Shown here piece after piece: positions 20,361 to 28,104 of a stretch of 64,000 bases of DNA. The position numbers and the translations under genes were made by a program. Source of the DNA: Anaeromyxobacter sp. (GTDB taxonomy: Bacteria > Myxococcota > Myxococcia > Myxococcales > Anaeromyxobacteraceae). Position 1 is the stretch's first letter, and every line of letters starts with the position of its first letter. Location of the stretch: contig JADKCZ010000002.1 in the NCBI GenBank assembly GCA_016718565.1, positions 496,001-560,000 on the forward strand. The letters are read 5' to 3'. Under the pieces are notes generated by a model. The model worked only from the letters and a program-made list of their open reading frames with translations, was not told where the DNA came from and searched no databases.

Positions 20361-21353
20361 ATGGCGGCGCGGCGCCTCGACCTCGGCTGGTGGGTGGCCC
20401 TCGGCCTGGCGGCCGGCTGCGCCGCCGCGCCGGTGGCGCGCCAGGTCCCGAGGGTCTCCTGGCCCGCCGCGCCGGACGCGCCGCAGGCCAGGCTGGTGGC
20501 CATCCTGCCCGACCGGCCCACCGTGGCCGCCGGCGGCTGGGACCGGTTCGTCGACGTGGTGACCGGTCGCGATCGCCAGGCCGCGCCGGCCGCCTTCCCG
20601 GCCCTCCCGTTCGGCGTGGTGGGGCTGCCGGACGGCGCCTGGGCGGTGGCCGACCCCGAGGCGCCGGCGCTGGCCATCCTCCGCCCGGGGGCCGCGCCCG
20701 AGCTCCGGACCTGCCCGGGCCAGCCGTGGGCCGCGCCCATGGCGGTGGCCCTCCTCGACGGGGCGCTGGTGGTGGCGGACGCCGGCGCGGCGCGGCTGGT
20801 GGAGCTCGGTCCGGGCGGGACCTGCCGGATCCTGGCGACCGGCTTCGAGCGCCCCACCGGGCTGGCGGCCGGCGGCGGGCGGCTCTACGTGGTGGACGCC
20901 CCGCGCCAGCAGGTGGTGGTGCTGGGGCGCGACGGCGCCGTGCTCGACCGGCTGGGGGCCGGGGTGCTGCACCTGCCCACCGCCGCGGCGCTGGCGCCCG
21001 ATGGCTCGCTGCTGGTGGCCGACGCCCTGGACGGCCGGCTGGTCCGGTTCGGGCCGGACGGCGCGGTGGCCGGCGCCGTGGGCGGGCGCGACGAGGCGGG
21101 TGGCGGGCTGGTGCGACCCAAGGGGGTGGCGGTGGACGCCGCCGGCGTCATCTACGTGTCCGATGGCGGGCGCGACCAGGTGCTGGTCTTCGGCCCCGAC
21201 GGCGCCTTCGGGCAGGCCCTCGGGAGCAGCGGCGGCGAGCCCGGCCAGCTCCTCTCGCCGGCCGGCCTGGCCGTGGCCGGGGGGCGCCTGGCCGTGGCCG
21301 ACGCCCGCAACCGGCGCATCCAGATCTTCGAGCTGGTCGGAGGCAGATCATGA
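20361..21353 (+). CDS. NHL-repeat beta-propeller lipoprotein
   Basis: 330 residues from ATG 20361, 2 nt after the barrel gene. A lipobox (LAAGC) follows a short hydrophobic leader, so it should be lipid-anchored. At least five NHL-type blades follow (for example PTGLAAGGGRLYVVDAPRQQ, PKGVAVDAAGVIYVSDGGRD, ending in ADARNRRIQIFEL). NHL propellers are protein-interaction scaffolds, and such genes often neighbour secreted multiheme cytochromes in metal reducers. It has no CXXCH. The stop overlaps the 12-heme cytochrome start (ATGA). Confidence 0.85.
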   Translation: MAARRLDLGWWVALGLAAGCAAAPVARQVPRVSWPAAPDAPQARLVAILPDRPTVAAGGWDRFVDVVTGRDRQAAPAAFPALPFGVVGLPDGAWAVADPEAPALAILRPGAAPELRTCPGQPWAAPMAVALLDGALVVADAGAARLVELGPGGTCRILATGFERPTGLAAGGGRLYVVDAPRQQVVVLGRDGAVLDRLGAGVLHLPTAAALAPDGSLLVADALDGRLVRFGPDGAVAGAVGGRDEAGGGLVRPKGVAVDAAGVIYVSDGGRDQVLVFGPDGAFGQALGSSGGEPGQLLSPAGLAVAGGRLAVADARNRRIQIFELVGGRS

Positions 21354-23077
21354 AGAGGCTCCTCGTCCTCGCCCTGCTGGTGGCCCCGACGGGCCGGGCC
21401 GCCGAGGGCGGCTCCGTGACCGGCTCGCGCCACGACTTCAGCGCCAGCGGCGGCGGCCGCTTCAAGGGGACCGGCCCGGCCTCGGCCTGCGCCTACTGCC
21501 ACGCCTCGCACGGCGCCTCCGGCGGCGCCCTCTCGGCCCGGCCGGACCCCGCCCCCAGCCGCACCGCGGCCCGGGCCGGCGCCTCGGCCGGCGCGCCCGG
21601 CCAGGCCAGCCGCAGCTGCCTCTCCTGCCACGACGGCACGGTGGCGGTGGGCCAGACCACCGCCGGCCTGGTGCCGGTGGCCGGCGGCGCCGGCGGGCGC
21701 ATCGAGGCCGGTCAGCGCAGCAACCTGGGCACCGACCTGCGCACCTCCCACCCGCTCTCGGTCCGTCCGGACGGCCTGTCGGTGCGCGCCCCCGCCCTGT
21801 CGGACGGCGCGCGGCTGGTGGAGGGCGGCACGGTGCAGTGCACCAGCTGCCACGACCCGCACCGCGACTCGGCCGACGGCAAGTTCCTGCTGGGCGCCAA
21901 CCGCCGCTCCGAGCTCTGCCTGGCCTGCCACGCCGAGATGACCGGCGAGGCCACCCACCTGACCGCCCTGCGCCCGGCCAGCCTGGCCGCCGCCCTGGGG
22001 GCCGGCGCGGCCGAGGCCGGCTGCTCGGTGTGCCACGCCTCCCACGGCGCGGCCCCGGACAGCCACCTGCAGCGGCGCGGCGCCGGCGAGCCGGAGGACG
22101 CCACCTGCCTGGGCTGCCACGGCGCTGGGACCGGCCGGCTGGACGTGGCGCGCGATCGGTCCAAGCCCTTCGCCCACGCCAGCCTGGCCAGCGGGGTGCA
22201 CGCCGCCGACGAGGGCCCGAGCGGCGGTGGGCGCCGCCTCCCGGAGGTCTCGCCGGCCGCGCCGCGCCACGTGCTGTGCGTGGACTGCCACGCCCCGCAC
22301 GCCTCCAGCCCGCGCCCGGCCACCCCGCCCTTCGCCGGCGGCGCGCTCGACGGGGTGTGGGGCATCGACCTGGACGGCCAGCGGGTGGCGCAGGTGCGGT
22401 TCGAGTACCAGGTCTGCCTGAAGTGCCACGGCGACAGCGCCAACCTGCCGCGGGGCCGGGCCGTGGGTGCCACCCGCGCGGTGCAGCGCGCCGGCGCCGA
22501 CGCCAACCTGCGCCGGGTCTTCGCCAGCACCGCCGCCTCCTCCCACCCGGTGGGTGGGCCAGGCCGCGGCGCCGACGTGCCCAGCCTGATCCCGCCGCTC
22601 GGCCCGACCAGCCAGATCGCCTGCTCCGACTGCCACGCCTCCGAGGGCGGCGCCGCCGCCGGCGGCACCGGCCCGCGCGGCCCCCACGGCTCGAGCTGGC
22701 CTGGGCTGCTGGAGCGGCGCTACGTCACCGACGACCCGAGCAGCGAGAGCGCCGCCGCCTACGCCCTCTGCTACAAGTGCCACGACCGCGACCGGCTGCT
22801 CCGGTCGCCGGACTCCCCCTTCCAGACCGACGCCGGGGTGCCGCTCCACCAGCTCCACGTGGTGGATCAGCGCACCAGCTGCTCGGCCTGCCACGCGGCC
22901 CACGGCGTGTCGGCCCTGGCCGGCAGCCCGGGCGCCAACGCCCACCTGGTGGACTTCGACACCGCGGTGGTGGGGACCACGCCGTCCGGCGAGCGGGCCT
23001 ACCTGTCGCGCGGCCCGCGCAGCGGCAGCTGCGCCCTCACCTGCCACGGCTCGGTCCACGCGCCCAAGGAGTACTGA
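21350..23077 (+). CDS. Dodecaheme-type c cytochrome (11 CXXCH plus one CX3CH)
   Basis: 575 residues from ATG 21350 with GGAGG just upstream. Signal peptide MKRLLVLALLVAPTGRAAEG. I count eleven CXXCH sites (CAYCH first, CSACH last) and a final CALTCH, a CX3CH variant, 8 residues from the C-terminus. The N-terminus (GSRHDFSASG, CAYCHASHGA, CLSCHDGTVAVG) has the same plan as the tetraheme protein at 24393, suggesting a shared nanowire-type or OmcE-like ancestry extended by more hemes. With the barrel and NHL proteins it probably forms the extracellular or periplasmic part of the conduit. Whether the CX3CH site binds heme is uncertain. Confidence 0.93.
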   Translation: MKRLLVLALLVAPTGRAAEGGSVTGSRHDFSASGGGRFKGTGPASACAYCHASHGASGGALSARPDPAPSRTAARAGASAGAPGQASRSCLSCHDGTVAVGQTTAGLVPVAGGAGGRIEAGQRSNLGTDLRTSHPLSVRPDGLSVRAPALSDGARLVEGGTVQCTSCHDPHRDSADGKFLLGANRRSELCLACHAEMTGEATHLTALRPASLAAALGAGAAEAGCSVCHASHGAAPDSHLQRRGAGEPEDATCLGCHGAGTGRLDVARDRSKPFAHASLASGVHAADEGPSGGGRRLPEVSPAAPRHVLCVDCHAPHASSPRPATPPFAGGALDGVWGIDLDGQRVAQVRFEYQVCLKCHGDSANLPRGRAVGATRAVQRAGADANLRRVFASTAASSHPVGGPGRGADVPSLIPPLGPTSQIACSDCHASEGGAAAGGTGPRGPHGSSWPGLLERRYVTDDPSSESAAAYALCYKCHDRDRLLRSPDSPFQTDAGVPLHQLHVVDQRTSCSACHAAHGVSALAGSPGANAHLVDFDTAVVGTTPSGERAYLSRGPRSGSCALTCHGSVHAPKEY

Positions 23078-23080
23078 GCC

Positions 23081-24175
23081 ATGACCCGCTCCCGCCTCGC
23101 CCTCTCCGCCCTGCTCCCGCTGGCCGCCCTGCTGGCGGCCGGCTGCGCCACCACGCCCAAGGCCCCGGCCCAGGAGATCGTCTGGCCCCTGCCGCCGGAC
23201 CCGCCGCGGGTGAAGTGGGTGCGCTCGCTGGTCTCCGAGCAGGACCTGGGCGGCGGCGCCGGCCGCTCCTTCCGGCGGCTGCTGGTGCCGGAGCGCCCCG
23301 AGGACCGCATCGACAGCCCCACCGGCCTGGCCCTCTCGCCGGACGGCACGCGGCTCTACGTGGCCTGCGGCCCGCGCGGCCGGGTGCTGGAGCTCGACCT
23401 GGCCAGGTCCCGGCTGCGGCGGGTGGCCGACGCCGAGGGGTTCGCGCCGACCATGCCGTTCGACGTGGCGGTGGACGGCGCCGACCGCCTCTACGTGGCC
23501 GACAGCGCCAAGGGGCTGGTCTGGGTCTACGACCGGACGGGCACCTTCCTGCGCCACGTCGGCAAGGGGGTCCTGGAGCGGCCCACCGGCCTGGCCATCG
23601 ACCGCACCCGCCAGGTGCTCTACGTGGTGGAGGGCGGCGAGGCCAAGGGGCAGAACCACCAGGTGGAGGTCTTCTCCCTCCAGGGCGAGCACCTGCGCAC
23701 CATCGGCAGCCGCGGCGGCGCGCCGGGCCAGTTCAACTTCCCGGCCCGGCTGGCGGTCGACGCCGAGGGCTCGCTCTACGTGGCCGACACCCTCAACTTC
23801 CGCGTCCAGGTCTTCGACGCGGCCGGCGCGCTGGTCGGCACCTTCGGCAGCCAGGGCTCCGCCCCCGGCCAGTTCCTCAAGGTGAAGGGGCTGGCCTTCG
23901 ACACCTTCGGCAACCTGCACGCGGTGGACAGCGAGCAGTCGCTGGTCCAGATCCTGAACGCCCGCCACCAGCCGCTCATGGCCTACGGGGGCCGCGGCTA
24001 CCGGCCCGAGCTCATGCTGGTGCCGAGCCCCATCGTCATCGACGCCAGCAACACCATCTACGTGGCCGACTACGGCGCCAACCGCGTGAACCAGTACCAG
24101 CTCTTCAACGTGACGAAGGAGGAGAGCCAGGGCGAGGCGCCTCCGGGGGCCTCGGAGGGGAAGCCGCAGCAGTGA
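23081..24175 (+). CDS. Second NHL-repeat beta-propeller lipoprotein
   Basis: 364 residues from ATG 23081, 3 nt after the cytochrome. The leader ends in the lipobox LAAGC. Six or so NHL blades are clear (PTGLALSPDGTRLYVACG, PFDVAVDGADRLYVADS, PARLAVDAEGSLYVADTLNF, IVIDASNTIYVADYGANRVN) with the GQFNFP and GQFLKVKG inter-blade phrases typical of 6-bladed NHL propellers. It is longer and more regular than the first NHL gene of the operon. It is the last gene before a 217-bp gap containing the promoter of the tetraheme cytochrome. Probable role: scaffold or assembly factor for the surface cytochromes. Confidence 0.88.
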   Translation: MTRSRLALSALLPLAALLAAGCATTPKAPAQEIVWPLPPDPPRVKWVRSLVSEQDLGGGAGRSFRRLLVPERPEDRIDSPTGLALSPDGTRLYVACGPRGRVLELDLARSRLRRVADAEGFAPTMPFDVAVDGADRLYVADSAKGLVWVYDRTGTFLRHVGKGVLERPTGLAIDRTRQVLYVVEGGEAKGQNHQVEVFSLQGEHLRTIGSRGGAPGQFNFPARLAVDAEGSLYVADTLNFRVQVFDAAGALVGTFGSQGSAPGQFLKVKGLAFDTFGNLHAVDSEQSLVQILNARHQPLMAYGGRGYRPELMLVPSPIVIDASNTIYVADYGANRVNQYQLFNVTKEESQGEAPPGASEGKPQQ

Positions 24176-24188
24176 GGCAGCAGCAGGG

Positions 24189-24219
24189 CGCGGCGTGGTC
24201 CTGGTCTGGTCCAGCCGCG
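24189..24219 (+). terminator. Hairpin after the 12.6-24.2 kb operon
   Basis: CGCGGC...TGG pairs with CCAGCCGCG across a loop of about 12 nt, 13 nt after the last stop. No U tract follows, so it may only slow or partially end transcription, or stabilise the 3' end. Confidence 0.35.
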
Positions 24220-24318
24220 TGCCCCAGTTTCGCGGGTCAATAGCCGCACCCTGGGGGATTACACGCAGCCCCAACCATCACCAGCAGCCCTGTTTTCAGT
24301 CACTTAACCGTCAAGACC

Positions 24319-24336
24319 TGGGCACGGGTCATGCAA
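24319..24336 (+). promoter_or_regulatory. Strong sigma-54 promoter of the tetraheme cytochrome gene
   Basis: TGGGCACGGGTCATGCAA: GG at 24321-24322 and GC at 24333-24334, 12 nt apart, with GGCAC and TGCA conserved. Predicted transcription start is near 24346, leaving a leader of about 47 nt, almost the same length as for the 12644 gene. Confidence 0.8.
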
Positions 24337-24392
24337 TCCCAGGTTCCACACCACCCGTACTCCACACGGGCCCTTGAAAGGGGAGCACCACC

Positions 24393-25016
24393 ATGAAGAA
24401 GCTTGCACTCGCCTTCGCCGCCGCGCTCTACGCGTCGTCGGCCTTCGCCCAGGTCGCCGGCAGCCCGCACGACTTCACCGACGGCTTCACCGGCAACGTC
24501 TTCACCGCCACCGCCGACTCCTGCACCTTCTGCCACGCGCCGCACAACGCGAACGCTGGCCAGGCCGGCGCCCCGCTGTGGAACCGCGCCACCAACGCCC
24601 AGGCCTACACGATGTACGCCTCGGCCACCATCGACGGCGCCCAGGCTGCCGCCCCCGGCGTGAACTCGCTGACCTGCCTCCAGTGCCACGACGGCCAGAA
24701 CGCCATCGCGGTCACCTTCGGCTCGGGCAACCTCGGCGCCGGCAACGTCGGCACCCTGACCGGCACGCTCTTCAACCTCGGCACCACCGTGGCCAACGAC
24801 CACCCCATCGGCGTGAACTACGACCCGGCGGCCGACACCACGCTGCAGCCCATCCTCACGGCGACGGGCGCCGGCTTCCGCCTCTACAACTACGGCGGCA
24901 CCGCCGTGGCCAACGTCGAGTGCGGCACCTGCCACGACCCGCACAACAACGTGAACGGCAACTTCCTCCGCGTCCCGAACGCGGTCGGCCTGTGCGGCGC
25001 CTGCCACACCCAGTAG
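24393..25016 (+). CDS. OmcE-like tetraheme c-type cytochrome (candidate nanowire subunit)
   Basis: 207 residues from ATG 24393 with AAAGGGGAG upstream. Signal peptide MKKLALAFAAALYASSAFAQ. Four CXXCH motifs: CTFCH, CLQCH, CGTCH, CGACH. The context words (HDFTDGF, CTFCHAPHNANAG, APLWNRATNAQAYTMY, CLQCHDGQNA) match my memory of Geobacter OmcE, a filament-forming tetraheme cytochrome of similar size. The gene is alone between a strong sigma-54 promoter and a perfect terminator, as expected for an abundant structural subunit. Codon use is strongly C-biased (AAC, TTC, CTC), consistent with high expression. Filament formation is inferred from resemblance only. Confidence 0.92.
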   Translation: MKKLALAFAAALYASSAFAQVAGSPHDFTDGFTGNVFTATADSCTFCHAPHNANAGQAGAPLWNRATNAQAYTMYASATIDGAQAAAPGVNSLTCLQCHDGQNAIAVTFGSGNLGAGNVGTLTGTLFNLGTTVANDHPIGVNYDPAADTTLQPILTATGAGFRLYNYGGTAVANVECGTCHDPHNNVNGNFLRVPNAVGLCGACHTQ

Positions 25017-25065
25017 CTCGCTGAGCGCAGCAGCCCGCCTTTCAAGTCAGGTGGGGGGGATTCCG

Positions 25066-25096
25066 ACGGGGACCGGGCAACCGGTCCCCGTTTTTC
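25066..25096 (+). terminator. Rho-independent terminator of the tetraheme cytochrome gene
   Basis: A 10-bp perfect stem (CGGGGACCGG, loop GCAA, CCGGTCCCCG) with a GNRA-type tetraloop is followed by TTTTTCGTTC. It starts 50 nt after the stop and is the strongest terminator in the window. Confidence 0.93.
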
Positions 25097-25113
25097 GTTC
25101 GCGGCCGGCCGGG

Positions 25114-25593
25114 TCAGGTGTGCTGCGTGTGGCAGGCCAGGCAGAGCTGGTCGAACGGCAGCCTGAGCCCCTTGGGCTGGCGGCCGAGATCGTGCGGATC
25201 GTGGCAGGTGTGGCAGGCGATGAGCCCCCCCGGCAGGTAGGGCAGCCCGGGCGCCGGGGTCTTGTGGACCACCTCGACCGGGTGGTTGGAGTGGCGCTGC
25301 ACGTGGCAGGAGCGGCACAGCGCCACCGCCGGCGAGTTGAGCCGCCCGTCGCCGGGCACGTGGCAGCGCTGGCAGAGCGGCTTGCCCTGGTAGGCGTGGG
25401 GGTTGGCCACCCCGGCCACCTGCTCGGCCGGGTACGGCGTGAACTCCACGGCGGGACGCCGCGGGCCGAACAGGGTGGCGCAGCCCGCCGAGCCCAGCAG
25501 CACCGCCGCCACGGCGAGGCGCCGCCGCCACCGCGCACCGCCCGGGTCCGCAGGAGGAGGCGGGGTGACGGCCAGGGCGCGGCGCTGGGACAT
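25114..25593 (-). CDS. Tetraheme c-type cytochrome lipoprotein
   Basis: 159 residues from ATG 25593, with AAGGAG 8 nt upstream. A basic N-terminus and hydrophobic segment end in a lipobox-like LLGSAGC, so it is probably anchored by lipid. Four CXXCH motifs: CQRCH, CRSCH, CHTCH, CLACH; CHTCHDPHDLGRQPKG resembles doubled-CXXCH units. It is convergent with the OmcE-like gene and shares the spacer that holds the terminator. Likely a periplasmic or outer-membrane-attached shuttle between the inner-membrane quinol module and the conduit; this role is inference from location. Confidence 0.9.
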   Translation of the reverse strand: MSQRRALAVTPPPPADPGGARWRRRLAVAAVLLGSAGCATLFGPRRPAVEFTPYPAEQVAGVANPHAYQGKPLCQRCHVPGDGRLNSPAVALCRSCHVQRHSNHPVEVVHKTPAPGLPYLPGGLIACHTCHDPHDLGRQPKGLRLPFDQLCLACHTQHT

Positions 25594-25831
25594 GGCGGTG
25601 CTCCTTCGAACGGCAAGCCTGGGGAAGGCCCCAGGCTAGCATGAACGGCGCTGGTCGGACGCCGGGGCCTCGGCGTGATCCTCCCTGTTTGCAGCCGGAT
25701 CCGCGCGGCGCTGGCGCCCCGGACGGCCCGGAGGCCGTCCGGAACGAACGCTTGCGCCGGCCCGGGGCGGGCGCCCCGGCCCCGGGGCGCGCGCGGCGCG
25801 GCCTCCGGTCCACCAGCCCATTCACCCGTGC

Positions 25832-25837
25832 TAGGGT
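25832..25837 (+). promoter_or_regulatory. -10-like element (TGCTAGGGT) just upstream of an ATG
   Basis: TAGGGT preceded by TGC lies 8 nt before ATG 25846, with no Shine-Dalgarno between. A leaderless transcript is likely. No -35 is evident. Confidence 0.4.
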
Positions 25838-25845
25838 TCGCCGCC

Positions 25846-26196
25846 ATGCGTGAGAAGCTCACCATCCTCAACGCCTTCGTGCACGACGTGGCCACCGGCA
25901 CCTGGATCGGCACGCTGGTGCTGCTCACCCTGCTCCACCGCGAGACCCGCGGCGCCGCCTGGGCCCCGGCGGCGGCCCTGGTGCCCGGGCTGGAGCGGCA
26001 GTTCCTGGTCCTCACCTGGGTGAGCCTGGGCGTCATCATCGCCACCGGCGTGGTCCGGGTGTTCACCTGGAAGGTGTTCGGCTGGACCGGCGACATGGAG
26101 CAGTCGCGCATCCAGCTGCTCAAGGTGAAGCACGCCCTGCTCGGCATCGTCTTCGCGGCGGGCACGGCCTACCAGGTGGCGCTGGTCCTGTGGTGA
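25846..26196 (+). CDS. Small polytopic membrane protein (CopD/DUF2269-like)
   Basis: 116 residues from ATG 25846. Three or four hydrophobic helices (FVHDVATGTWIGTLVLLTLL, FLVLTWVSLGVIIATGVVRVF, KHALLGIVFAAGTAYQVALVLW) with a His in the first helix and KxKH before the last, a pattern seen in CopD-like and other small b-type or metal-handling membrane proteins. Function is not established. It lies between the tetraheme lipoprotein and the LuxE-like gene but shows no coupling to either. A -10-like box 8 nt upstream and no ribosome site suggest a leaderless message. Confidence 0.65.
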   Translation: MREKLTILNAFVHDVATGTWIGTLVLLTLLHRETRGAAWAPAAALVPGLERQFLVLTWVSLGVIIATGVVRVFTWKVFGWTGDMEQSRIQLLKVKHALLGIVFAAGTAYQVALVLW

Positions 26197-26502
26197 GGCC
26201 GGCGGGCGCCCGCCTCGGCGCGCCCGGACCGCTCGGCCCGGCGCCGCACCCTCCAGCGGCGCACCGCCCCGCCCCGGTGGCCCTGCCCGCTCGACGGGCA
26301 GTCGCCCGGGTTCCGTGCAGCGCGGGCCGGGGAATGCGGAACGGGCCTGCCAGCGTTTGTTTCCAGGCGATCGGCGGTGCTACCTTGTGCCCTCGCATCC
26401 GCCGACGCTGAAGCCGACCAGCCGGCCGCCGCAGCCCGCGGCCACACCCCTGGTCGAGGTCACTGGCCGCGCCGTCGCGCCGGCCGCGAGGAGGAACTCC
26501 AC
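26197..26502. other. Intergenic stretch with no supported gene
   Basis: About 306 bp of GC-rich sequence. Open frames here are short and Pro/Ala/Arg-rich on both strands. A possible weak promoter (TTTGTT at 26356, TACCTT at 26381, 19-nt spacing) would serve the following gene, whose ribosome site GAGGAGG is just before ATG 26503. I see no RNA gene or repeat. Confidence 0.5.
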
Positions 26503-28008
26503 ATGTCGACCACCCCGACCACCCAGGATCCCAGCCGGCTGACCGGCGCCGCGCTGGAGCGCCACCGCCTCACCGAGGAGGTCCTCGGCTACATCGCGGC
26601 CGGCGTGGACGCCGAGGTGCCGGACTTCAACGCCTCCTGCCTGCGGATGTTCGCCATGCAGTACGAGCTCGCCCCCATCTTCCGGGAGTTCTGCGACGTC
26701 AAGAAGGTGCGCCCCGGGGACGTGTCCGACTGGCGGGAGATCCCGCTGGTCTACAACGACATGTTCAAGACCCACCTGGTGACCTCCTTCCCGCTCGAGA
26801 ACGCGGTCATCGGCTGCCTCACCGGAGGGACCACCAGCCTGACGCAGCGCGGTCGCATCTTCCGCGACGAGGACGGCAAGAAGCTGGTCTTCGGCGCCAA
26901 CAAGCGGATGACCGGCGCGTACCTCTTCCCCGACTTCGAGGAGGGGCGCCGCTGCCGCATCCTCATCCTCGCCCCCAGCCCGGAGTTCGCCCCCTCCATG
27001 GGCATGGCCATCGGCATGGAGCAGACCCGCACCCACTTCGGCACGCCCGACAGCCAGTTCCTGCTCGGCCGCACCGGCATCGACATCAACGGCCTGCTCA
27101 AGGCGCTGCGGGAGTCGGAGTCGAGCGGCGTGCCGGTGGCGCTCATCGGCGCCACCTCGGCCTACGTCTACTTCTTCCAGGCCTGCCGGCGGAAGAAGTA
27201 CACCTTCAAGCTGCCCAGGGGCAGCCGCATCTGCGACGGCGGCGGCTACCGCGGTCGCTTCGGCCCGGTGTCCCGCGAGGACTACCTCGGGATGGTGCAG
27301 GAGATCCTGGGCATCCCCGACTCCCACTGCGTCAACGTCCTCGGGGAGGCCGAGACCGCCACCAACCTCTTCGACGACTCGCTGCGCCGCCTCGTCACGG
27401 GCCAGCCGGTGCGGAAGCGCACCCGCCCGGTGCCGCCCTGGAGCCGGGTGCTGGCCATGGACATCGACACGCTCAAGCCCCTGCCCGACGGCAAGGTCGG
27501 CCTGCTGGCCCACTGGGACCTCGCCAACGTCCCGACCGTGCTCTGCCTCATCACCGACAACCTCGGCTACACCACCGACGACGGGCGCGGCTGCGAGATG
27601 GTGGGGCGCGCCAAGCTGGAGAACGGCAAGGTCTCGCCGCTGCCGGACGAGGAGAAGCCGGTGGGCGGCATGGGCGACGGGATGGTCTTCCGGATGCTCG
27701 AGTCCTACGTGAACTTCTCCATCGACCTGAAGATGCTCACCGCCAAGGCCCCGCCGGCCGGCCCGACCATCCGCGAGGAGATCGAGGCGCGGCCGGGCTC
27801 GGTGGCCTCCTGCCCGCAGGTGGTGGACGAGATCCTGCTCTCGCAGGGCAACGAGGACGCCGCCCGCCAGCGCGACGCCTCGCTGCAGGCCTTCAAGGAC
27901 CAGACCGAGCGCCCCATGGAGTGGTTCCAGGAGCAGGCCCGCAAGCAGAAGCTGGCCGACCACCCGGCCGGCCTGCAGTCGGAGGAGCCCGGGCCGAACA
28001 AGCTGTAG
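26503..28008 (+). CDS. LuxE-like acyl-protein synthetase / adenylate-forming enzyme
   Basis: 501 residues from ATG 26503, which has a strong GAGGAGG site. The central region shows the adenylation signature in LuxE-like form (VIGCLTGGTTSLTQRGRIFRD), a substrate-pocket stretch (VALIGATSAYVYFFQAC), the motif CVNVLGEAETATNLFDDS, and a later hinge-like Asp/Arg region (GYTTDDGRGCEMVGRAKL). LuxE and relatives activate a fatty acid as acyl-AMP and pass it to a protein thiol. No luxCD or luciferase genes are near, so the acyl acceptor is unknown; it may make a lipid or long-chain product. The family call is from motif memory and moderately sure. Confidence 0.6.
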   Translation: MSTTPTTQDPSRLTGAALERHRLTEEVLGYIAAGVDAEVPDFNASCLRMFAMQYELAPIFREFCDVKKVRPGDVSDWREIPLVYNDMFKTHLVTSFPLENAVIGCLTGGTTSLTQRGRIFRDEDGKKLVFGANKRMTGAYLFPDFEEGRRCRILILAPSPEFAPSMGMAIGMEQTRTHFGTPDSQFLLGRTGIDINGLLKALRESESSGVPVALIGATSAYVYFFQACRRKKYTFKLPRGSRICDGGGYRGRFGPVSREDYLGMVQEILGIPDSHCVNVLGEAETATNLFDDSLRRLVTGQPVRKRTRPVPPWSRVLAMDIDTLKPLPDGKVGLLAHWDLANVPTVLCLITDNLGYTTDDGRGCEMVGRAKLENGKVSPLPDEEKPVGGMGDGMVFRMLESYVNFSIDLKMLTAKAPPAGPTIREEIEARPGSVASCPQVVDEILLSQGNEDAARQRDASLQAFKDQTERPMEWFQEQARKQKLADHPAGLQSEEPGPNKL

Positions 28009-28092
28009 GCCAGGCCGCGGCGGCGGTCCCCTCCCCGCTGGCCCCGGCCTGGTGGCCGGGGGGAGCGGCTTCGCCGGCCGGCGCCCCTGCGG

Positions 28093-28098
28093 TATACC
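28093..28098 (+). promoter_or_regulatory. -10-like element (TATACC) just upstream of ATG
   Basis: TATACC lies 6 nt before ATG 28105 and no Shine-Dalgarno is present, again suggesting a leaderless transcript for the TlpA-family gene. Confidence 0.4.
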
Positions 28099-28104
28099 GC
28101 CACC

